Assembly (NCBI RefSeq): GCF_014897315.1
Contig: NZ_JABUYL010000001.1
Coordinates: forward strand, 471,783 to 535,782
Length of the DNA stretch: 64,000 nucleotides
Direction: 5' to 3'
Origin: Proteus sp. FME41
GTDB taxonomy: Bacteria > Pseudomonadota > Gammaproteobacteria > Enterobacterales > Enterobacteriaceae
This document shows, one piece after another, positions 58,560 to 64,000 of this stretch. The notes under the pieces were generated by a model that saw only the letters and a program-made list of their open reading frames with translations, was not told where the DNA came from and did not search any database. The stretch's first letter is position 1. Each line of letters begins with the position of its first letter. The translations under genes were made by a program, and so were the position numbers.

Positions 58560-59201
58560 TTATGATGATAATGTCGCTAATTTAGTCGCAAAACCCATAA
58601 AGAAAAGCCCGATAACACCATTGCCTAATTTTGTCATATTTTTACGTGAACCAAAGAAACGAGCAAGAGCTACGCCACCAAATATTAAAAAAGAGAGATA
58701 AATGAAACTAAAAGTTTCAAGCATAGAAGCTAGAATTAAATAAGATAATCCAGTGTGAGCATAATTAAAATCGATAAATTGTACGAAAAAAGAAATATAA
58801 AATAAAATTGCTTTAGGATTAGTCAAACTTAATGTAAGTGCTTTTCTAAAAACATGCTTTTGCACACCAGTTGTTTGTTCTACATGCGCTTTCTTTGAGA
58901 AAAAAGTTGCATGGATAATTTTTATACCTAAATAGAGAAGATAAAAAGCACCTAAAAATCGCACAAGAGTAAACAGCACAGGGGAGGCTTTTATGACCGA
59001 TGCAACACCAATAAAGGCGAGAAAAATAAGAATAGCATCACCTAAAAAGACACCAAATGCAGCACGATAGCCATCACTAACACCACCGGATGCGCTTGTT
59101 TTTAACACATAGAGAGTATTAGGACCAGGTACAAGGATAATAAAAAACATGCCTGCAAGGTATGTCCAGATATTGAGTACACCAAATTGTTCAAGCCACA
59201 C
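58560..59201 (-). CDS. leuE: LeuE, leucine exporter (LysE family)
   Basis: Inner-membrane RhtB/LysE-type amino acid exporter; E. coli LeuE exports leucine and analogues. 213 residues, about six hydrophobic segments, with LVPGPNTLYVLK in helix 1 and the family segment LSLTNPKAILFYISFFVQF. I chose the GTG at 59201 (VWLEQFGVLN, against E. coli MFAEYGVLN) because GGGGG sits seven bases upstream. A TTG four codons earlier is possible. Confidence 0.9.
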   Translation of the reverse strand: MWLEQFGVLNIWTYLAGMFFIILVPGPNTLYVLKTSASGGVSDGYRAAFGVFLGDAILIFLAFIGVASVIKASPVLFTLVRFLGAFYLLYLGIKIIHATFFSKKAHVEQTTGVQKHVFRKALTLSLTNPKAILFYISFFVQFIDFNYAHTGLSYLILASMLETFSFIYLSFLIFGGVALARFFGSRKNMTKLGNGVIGLFFMGFATKLATLSS

Positions 59202-59543
59202 GTTAACCCCCAAAAATCTTACTTTCTCTGTATCACTTAATGAATGACTATTATATAAAGAGAATCAGTATTATTTAAACGCATATTTTTATCGATATTG
59301 AGAATAAATATTTGATATTTACTGCCTACTGTATGAAAAACAGACCTTTTTTATTATTTTAAACTGGTTGCTGCATCGTTTTATTTTTTTATACATTGCG
59401 TCTTGCTAAAAAAGAGTAAGGGTTTAATTATAAGAAGTATTTTTCTTATGTAAAAAGTCTAGATCTCTTAAGTTAACTAGGCTATATTTATCTGTGTTTT
59501 TATACAGTGTTTTGTGTTATTCAATTACGGTAAGGAGAATGTG

Positions 59544-59840
59544 ATGTTAAAAGTAATTGCTGAAGATTTTATTAAAACAGAAGCGATAGAAATTGTTTTA
59601 CCTCTTTATCGTGAGCTTGTTGAAGCGACTAAGAAAGAGCCTCTTTGTATTAGCTATAATTTATATGTTGATGAAAAAGATCCAGGTCACTTTGTCTTTG
59701 TTGAACAATGGCCAGATCATGCTGCGCTTGATATACATTGTGCAAGTGAGCATTTTCAGCGACTAGTTCCTATGATTAATGCTTATACAAAAGCCAAACC
59801 TAAATTTTTGCTTATGGCTGATGCTTTTGATGAAAATTAA
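59544..59840 (+). CDS. Antibiotic biosynthesis monooxygenase (ABM) fold protein
   Basis: 98 residues with the small ferredoxin-like ABM fold: KVIAEDFIKTEAIEIVLPLYRELVEAT, YNLYVDEKDPGHFVFVEQWPDHAALDIHCAS, then FQRLVPMI. YgiN-type members oxidise quinols; others have no known substrate. The ATG at 59544 has GGAG upstream; the frame opens ten codons earlier without a ribosome-binding site. Nothing else was found in the preceding 340 bases. Confidence 0.82.
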   Translation: MLKVIAEDFIKTEAIEIVLPLYRELVEATKKEPLCISYNLYVDEKDPGHFVFVEQWPDHAALDIHCASEHFQRLVPMINAYTKAKPKFLLMADAFDEN

Positions 59841-59903
59841 AAGTAATAAAACTTGTCTCATTTAGAGTGAATACACTAAATAATAAGAAATAAAACAAGA
59901 GAG

Positions 59904-60227
59904 ATGATGATGTTAGCGAAGTATATTTCTCAAATTGTAAACCAAGAAGAGGGCTATCAAATTTTAAGCTCCCACAAGTGTCGGGATGATTTGACTGAAA
60001 TAATTCGAGCAACACAGGCTTGGTTATTTAATGATGGTGTTATTCTTAAATGTACTGAAGAGATAGAAACAGAACATTATGATAATGATACCCAATGCCC
60101 TGAGTGCTGGATCACATGGGAAATTATTGAGTCAAATAACAAATATATTTCACCTTATAGAAAAGAGTTTTTTAATTTATGCCAACAAAAATTCTGGTTA
60201 AAAATGCAACTTGCTAATTATGCATAA
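59904..60227 (+). CDS. Unknown 107-residue protein
   Basis: A soluble, acidic protein with cysteines in CPECW near residue 70 and a Trp-rich C-terminus. Three ATG codons follow one another at the start, so the first codon is unsure by two residues. AGAGAG lies upstream. I do not recognise a family; small size and lack of a signal fit a regulator or immunity protein, but this is a guess. It is 59 bases before the pentapeptide gene. Confidence 0.6.
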   Translation: MMMLAKYISQIVNQEEGYQILSSHKCRDDLTEIIRATQAWLFNDGVILKCTEEIETEHYDNDTQCPECWITWEIIESNNKYISPYRKEFFNLCQQKFWLKMQLANYA

Positions 60228-60286
60228 AAAAGAAGAATATTAAAATAAAGAGAGTCCTTTTTTTTATCATTTTTATCGGGGGAGAT

Positions 60287-60886
60287 ATGGGAAATTTAGA
60301 AGATAATCAGGAATATTTAGAGAAAATATTTACTAAGCTTGATATTAGTGAATTAATGCTCAACGAAATAATATTTGAAGAGTGTGAATTCTATCAGTGT
60401 GATTTTTCATCAGCTAAAATATCTCACTGCAAATTTGTGCATTGCTTATTTGAACGTTGTAATTTAAGTTTAGCGAATATCCCTAATACTCGATTTTCTA
60501 ATACTCAATTTGTTGAGTGTAAACTTGTTGGCATTGATTGGACAAAAGCGTATTGGCCTAAATTTGATCTTTATTCACAACTCAGTTTTAAAAATAGTAT
60601 TTTAAGTGGCTGTAATTTTTTTGGATTAAAATTGAGTGAATCTATTTTTGAAGAATGCCGATTACATGACATCGACTTTAGAAATACAGATCTTCAAAAA
60701 TCAGTGATGATAAATTCTGATTTTTCGAATAGTTTGTTTATGCAAACAAATTTAGAGAGCGTTGATTTTACTGGCTCTCATTCTTTTGGTATCGATATTC
60801 ACCAGAATAAAATTGAAAAAGCAATATTTTCTAAAATCGAAGCTCTTGAGCTATTAAGGTATCTTGATATTAAATTGGTCGATTAG
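60287..60886 (+). CDS. Pentapeptide-repeat protein
   Basis: 199 residues made almost wholly of A(D/N)LXX-like repeats from about residue 20 to 180, for example CEFYQCDFSSAKISHCKFVH and CRLHDIDFRNTDLQKSVMIN, a right-handed quadrilateral beta-helix. Cysteine is common at turn positions. Qnr and McbG proteins of this kind protect DNA gyrase from quinolones or microcin B17. This one is shorter than Qnr (about 218) and I see no proof of that role. GGGGAG ribosome-binding site. Confidence 0.82.
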   Translation: MGNLEDNQEYLEKIFTKLDISELMLNEIIFEECEFYQCDFSSAKISHCKFVHCLFERCNLSLANIPNTRFSNTQFVECKLVGIDWTKAYWPKFDLYSQLSFKNSILSGCNFFGLKLSESIFEECRLHDIDFRNTDLQKSVMINSDFSNSLFMQTNLESVDFTGSHSFGIDIHQNKIEKAIFSKIEALELLRYLDIKLVD

Positions 60887-61182
60887 CAGTGAAGAATTAA
60901 AAAATCATATTTAAAGCAAATACAGTGGTGTTATTTAAGTCACTTTATTGATAGTGGCTAAGCTTATAATCTTAATATTTACTTAAGAATGGTGAAAAAT
61001 ACGGTAGGTTTATTGTTAATTGGGATAGTGTTTTAATTATTCTTTTATTAATAAGAATGCCTTTATAATAAATTATTAATATCGTATTATTTATAAATAA
61101 TATTTATCAAATATTATGCTTAATTTATAAGAGAGCTAAATTTAGCTCCATTGTATCTGTCCTTTTTATATAGAGAATAAAG

Positions 61183-61719
61183 ATGAAACGTAATTTATTT
61201 TTTGCTGCTTCTGCGCTAGCTATTTCTACATTTTCTTTTGGTGTTCAAGCCGCATTAGATAATACTTTGTCTGTAGGTTATGCTCAAAGCTCAATTAAAT
61301 TAGATGGCAATAAATTTGCTGATAATCCTAAAGGCATTAACTTTAAATATAACCATGAATTTGATAATGATTGGGGTGTTATTGGATCACTGACATATAC
61401 AAAATTAACCTATAATTTTTATAGTCGCTGGGGAAAAATTGGCTCAACTGAAATTGATTATGTTTCATTAACAGCTGGCCCTAGCTATCGTTTTAATGAC
61501 TATTTTAGTGCTTATGGTTTAATTGGTCTTGGTCATGCTAATCAAGAAGATAAATATTATTATGGTAATGATGAATACAGTAAAACATCTATGGCTTATG
61601 GATTAGGATTACAAGTTAATCCAATCCCAAACGTAGCTATTGATGCATCTTATGAGTACTCAAAATTAGATGATGCAAAATTCGGTACTTGGGTTTTAGG
61701 GGTTGGTTATCGATTCTAA
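61183..61719 (+). CDS. Ail/OmpX-family outer-membrane protein, copy 1
   Basis: 178-residue precursor with a signal peptide ending FGVQA (residue 23), then eight predicted beta-strands (LDNTLSVGYAQSS, WGVIGSLTYT, VSLTAGPSYRF, FSAYGLIGLGHA, MAYGLGLQVNP, VAIDASYEYSK) and a terminal WVLGVGYRF. The last Phe is the outer-membrane assembly signal. Proteins of this type (Ail, OmpX, PagC) contribute to complement resistance or adhesion. A paralogue follows. Confidence 0.85.
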   Translation: MKRNLFFAASALAISTFSFGVQAALDNTLSVGYAQSSIKLDGNKFADNPKGINFKYNHEFDNDWGVIGSLTYTKLTYNFYSRWGKIGSTEIDYVSLTAGPSYRFNDYFSAYGLIGLGHANQEDKYYYGNDEYSKTSMAYGLGLQVNPIPNVAIDASYEYSKLDDAKFGTWVLGVGYRF

Positions 61720-61743
61720 TATTTAGTCAATAAATTATATTTT

Positions 61744-61770
61744 AAAAGGTCACGTTATGTGGCCTTTTGA
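61744..61770 (+). terminator. Terminator after the first Ail-like gene
   Basis: Stem AAAAGGTCAC/GTGGCCTTTT (one G-T pair), 5-base loop. Confidence 0.8.
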
Positions 61771-62053
61771 TTTTATATAAGATAAAATTTCAATAATATT
61801 AAAATTAATGATTGTTTTTAATTTTAAATGCTTTTTATTTCCCTTTCTTTAACTAAAACCCCTCTATATTGATTGTTGTTAATAATAATATTTTTATTGC
61901 TATTGTATAGAAAATAAAATGTTCATCTGTTTTTTATTTTGATTTATTATTTCAAGTGCGATTTAAATGATGGTGATTAAAATTAAATATAATTGAAATT
62001 ATATTTGGTTAATTCATCTCACAGCCAAATTTTAAATAATACTTAGGTTTCTA
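61771..62053. other. AT-rich spacer between the paired Ail-like genes
   Basis: About 280 bases with no gene. Each Ail-like gene has its own upstream region and terminator, so they are probably separate units. Confidence 0.4.
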
Positions 62054-62593
62054 ATGAAAAATATATTAGTTATTCCAATTACTGCTGTTTTTTTATCAAT
62101 AACAACATTTAATGCGACTGCAATACTGAAAAATACATTGTCATTAGGCTATGCGCAAAGTGAGATGAAACTAGATAGCAAAAGGGTTACAGATTCACCT
62201 AAAGGCGTTAATATTAAATATGATTATAAGTTAGATGATAACTGGGGTGTAATCGGTTCATTTGTCTATAATAAAGAAAAATATTCTTTTAATCTTAATT
62301 CTAATAAAGGGAATATACATTATGATTATTATTTATTATCTGTTGGGCCTAGTTATCGTTTAGGTGAATATATTAATGTTTATGGCTTAATTGGTGTTAG
62401 CTCAGTTAAAATGAATTTAGAGTTTGATGCTAACTATCAAAATATTAACTTTAATAAAGTATCTAATAGCTATGGTGTTGGATTACAATATAATCCAGTT
62501 CCTAACTTAGCAATTGACGCTTCTTACGAGTATTCAAAGCTAAGTAATATCGAATTTGGTACTTGGGTGGTGGGTTTAGGTTATCGTTTTTAA
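62054..62593 (+). CDS. Ail/OmpX-family outer-membrane protein, copy 2
   Basis: 179-residue precursor, clearly paralogous to the protein at 61183-61719 along its length (LSLGYAQSEMKLD, WGVIGSFVYNKE, LLSVGPSYRLGE, INVYGLIGVSS, VPNLAIDASYEYSKL, WVVGLGYRF). It differs mostly in the predicted surface loops, as expected for immune- or phage-driven change. The signal peptide ends FNATA (about residue 23). Confidence 0.85.
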   Translation: MKNILVIPITAVFLSITTFNATAILKNTLSLGYAQSEMKLDSKRVTDSPKGVNIKYDYKLDDNWGVIGSFVYNKEKYSFNLNSNKGNIHYDYYLLSVGPSYRLGEYINVYGLIGVSSVKMNLEFDANYQNINFNKVSNSYGVGLQYNPVPNLAIDASYEYSKLSNIEFGTWVVGLGYRF

Positions 62594-62619
62594 TCTTATT
62601 TAAAATAGGTTTCTTCTTT

Positions 62620-62646
62620 AAAGGCCACATTATGTGGCCTTTTTTC
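62620..62646 (+). terminator. Terminator after the second Ail-like gene
   Basis: Perfect 11-base stem AAAGGCCACAT/ATGTGGCCTTT with a 1-base centre, then TTTT. Confidence 0.88.
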
Positions 62647-63038
62647 GTTTCTATAAAATGAAAATAAATTAAACATTAATTTTTATCTACTAAATATATT
62701 TTTCTCTAAAGATAAATTTCATTTTAGTGATCTAACTCATACTGAATTTCTTTCTTTTTATCTGTGTAATTCTAAAATGAAATTTTCAACACTACAATTA
62801 TTAACTCTGTTTTTTTAGTTATGGAGGAGATTATTAACTGATTATGTGTTTTTTACTTAATTTTCATTTTTTGTGACATGTGTGATTAATCTAAATAAGA
62901 ATAAAATGAAGCTATTCTTTTTTAGATTAAATAATAAAAAACCAAATACTGTCTTTTATTGATTTATCTTTAGTCGAAAGTTTTTATTTACTCACGCTAT
63001 ATTCAAGGCTGCTTCGCTTAAACCATTGAGGTTCTATC
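62647..63038. other. AT-rich region before the adhesin gene
   Basis: About 390 bases with no gene. It holds the GAGG ribosome-binding site (63028-63031) and presumably the promoter of the adhesin gene. Confidence 0.4.
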
Positions 63039-64000
63039 ATGTTTAAAAAATCATTGATTGTATTAGCCCTCGCACCTTTTTTTGCACAAGCAGCACCTAT
63101 AGATAATAACGAAAACCTTGATATTCCAATTTCGATGCCAAATGTATCGACAGCTATTGTTGAACAATCAGATGGCGTTAAAATAGGCTCTGGATTTATT
63201 GATACTGACGTTAAAAATAATTCAATTATCATTGGTAATACTGCCGATGATAAAGAGATCCCCATTGAAAATCCGAATAAATTCCTTCCTAATAATAAAG
63301 CAAGACCACCTGTTGCAAAATATGATTCTGATATTGCAATAGGTAATAGTGCTTATGCTGATGGTGATGCAGAAGGTCAACAAGGCGCTCCTGCAATTGC
63401 ATTTGGTAATGCCGCTGTTGCTAAAGGTGAAGGATCACTTGCTTTCGGTTCTAAGGCGGTTTCAGATGGTTTAGGTGGTATAGCAATTGGTGACGCTGCA
63501 AAACAGAGTAACGGTGGTATCAGTATTGGTAACAATGCTAATGCAGGCAAAGGTGATGAGTTATTTGGTGGTTTAAAAACTAACCACAGTGTTGCCATTG
63601 GTGCGGATGCAAGAGTGGTTAATGATGCAAAAGATTCTATTGCATTAGGGGGTAACTCTGTTGCTGGAAAAATGTCTGAAGATAAAGCCTTATTTTTGAA
63701 AGATAACGATAGAGCTGGACAAAATATTGGGGAATTATCAATAGGGCAAAAAGCAGTAAGTGGCGATTTTGGTGAACAAGATACTTATCGTCGAATCACT
63801 AATGTTGCAGGCGGCGCCGAAGATACTGATGTGGCAAATATTGCTCAGTTAAAAGCGGTAAATGAAACGGCAACAGAGGCTAAAACGACAGCAACAGAGG
63901 CCAAAACGACGGCAACAACGGCATTAACAACGGCAACAGAGGCCCAAACGACGGCAACGACGGCATTAACAACGGCAACAGAGGCCAAAACGACGGCAAC
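63039..64000 (+). CDS. Trimeric autotransporter adhesin, 5' part (cut by window end)
   Basis: An open frame starting ATG at 63039 (GAGG upstream) runs off the end; 320 codons are visible. It begins with a signal peptide MFKKSLIVLALAPFFAQA. Then come YadA-type head repeats (IAIGNSAYADGDA, AIAFGNAAVAKGEGSLAFGSKA, SIGNNANAGKG, VAIGADARVV, SIALGGNSVAGK, about residues 105-235), a neck (ITNVAGGAEDTDVANIAQLKAVN, about 252-275), and a Thr/Ala-rich seven-residue repeat from about 278. The membrane anchor must lie beyond the window. A surface trimer used for adhesion is expected. It ends without a stop. Confidence 0.9.
   Translation, partial: MFKKSLIVLALAPFFAQAAPIDNNENLDIPISMPNVSTAIVEQSDGVKIGSGFIDTDVKNNSIIIGNTADDKEIPIENPNKFLPNNKARPPVAKYDSDIAIGNSAYADGDAEGQQGAPAIAFGNAAVAKGEGSLAFGSKAVSDGLGGIAIGDAAKQSNGGISIGNNANAGKGDELFGGLKTNHSVAIGADARVVNDAKDSIALGGNSVAGKMSEDKALFLKDNDRAGQNIGELSIGQKAVSGDFGEQDTYRRITNVAGGAEDTDVANIAQLKAVNETATEAKTTATEAKTTATTALTTATEAQTTATTALTTATEAKTTA
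63870..64000 (+). repeat. 21-base coding tandem repeat in the adhesin stalk
   Basis: From 63870 to the window end the DNA repeats with a 21-base period (about six units), each coding for seven residues such as TEAKTTA, TEAQTTA or TTALTTA. Two unit types alternate in the later part, giving a 42-base double period. The array is not finished at the window edge. Confidence 0.9.

Noticed and set aside
63377..63598. 73-codon open frame on the minus strand
   Set aside because: Pro/Ala/Leu-rich shadow of the adhesin head repeats read backwards.

Overview
The window reads as chromosomal DNA of a Proteus-group gammaproteobacterium (Morganellaceae, Enterobacterales). The DNA is AT-rich, and nearly all housekeeping genes are close relatives of Escherichia coli genes in recognisable E. 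coli-type order. The glutathione S-transferase at 34357-34968 looks, from memory, almost the same as the well-studied Proteus mirabilis GST B1-1 but with several substitutions, so a Proteus species other than a typical P. mirabilis strain is plausible (inference). No insertion sequence, prophage, integron or CRISPR array was seen.

Layout. 1-8889: end of a lipoprotein gene, the sufABCDSE Fe-S assembly operon behind a Fur-like box, an L,D-transpeptidase, an unknown protein and Braun's lipoprotein Lpp. 9155-20944: a choloylglycine-hydrolase-family acylase, pykF (Cra-type site upstream), three identical tRNA-Val(GAC) genes with a clear promoter, mdtK, ribE, cfa, the punC/punR purine-export pair, purR, the tiny membrane protein gene ynhF, and sodB. 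21202-24840: an accessory block (TauE/SafE permease and four small unknown or exported proteins) where E. coli has mepH. 25235-33245: grxD, rnt, gloA, a DUF1289 gene, slyA, slyB, anmK, pdxH, tyrS, pdxY. 33338-36834: a DUF4304-like gene with a degenerate neighbour, gst, a DUF3592 membrane protein, fabI. 37042-47994: sapABCDF, the small RNA RyhB, pspF and pspABCD-ycjX-ycjF. 48465-53021: an unknown gene, tyrR, tpx and an MppA/OppA-type binding protein. 53672-64000: an Ail-like outer-membrane protein, a DUF4377 lipoprotein, zntB, the small RNA FnrS, ttcA, a HydN-like ferredoxin, leuE, a monooxygenase-fold protein, an unknown protein, a pentapeptide-repeat protein, two more Ail-like proteins, and the 5' part of a trimeric autotransporter adhesin that runs off the end.

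How it works together. Iron and oxygen control recurs. Suf (iron or oxidative stress), SodB (iron enzyme), RyhB (Fur-controlled) and FnrS (FNR-controlled) all lie within 57 kb. RyhB and the start region of sodB share an 8-base pairing block, as in E. coli. A second theme is the envelope: Lpp, the L,D-transpeptidase, Psp stress proteins, Sap uptake, SlyB, three Ail-like barrels and the adhesin.

The most useful hidden items are two non-coding RNAs (RyhB 42514-42614, FnrS 56306-56431), ynhF (27 codons), a frameshifted gene remnant (33889-34201) and the open-ended adhesin gene (63039 onward). Statements about E. coli gene order and protein families are from general knowledge; no database search was run.
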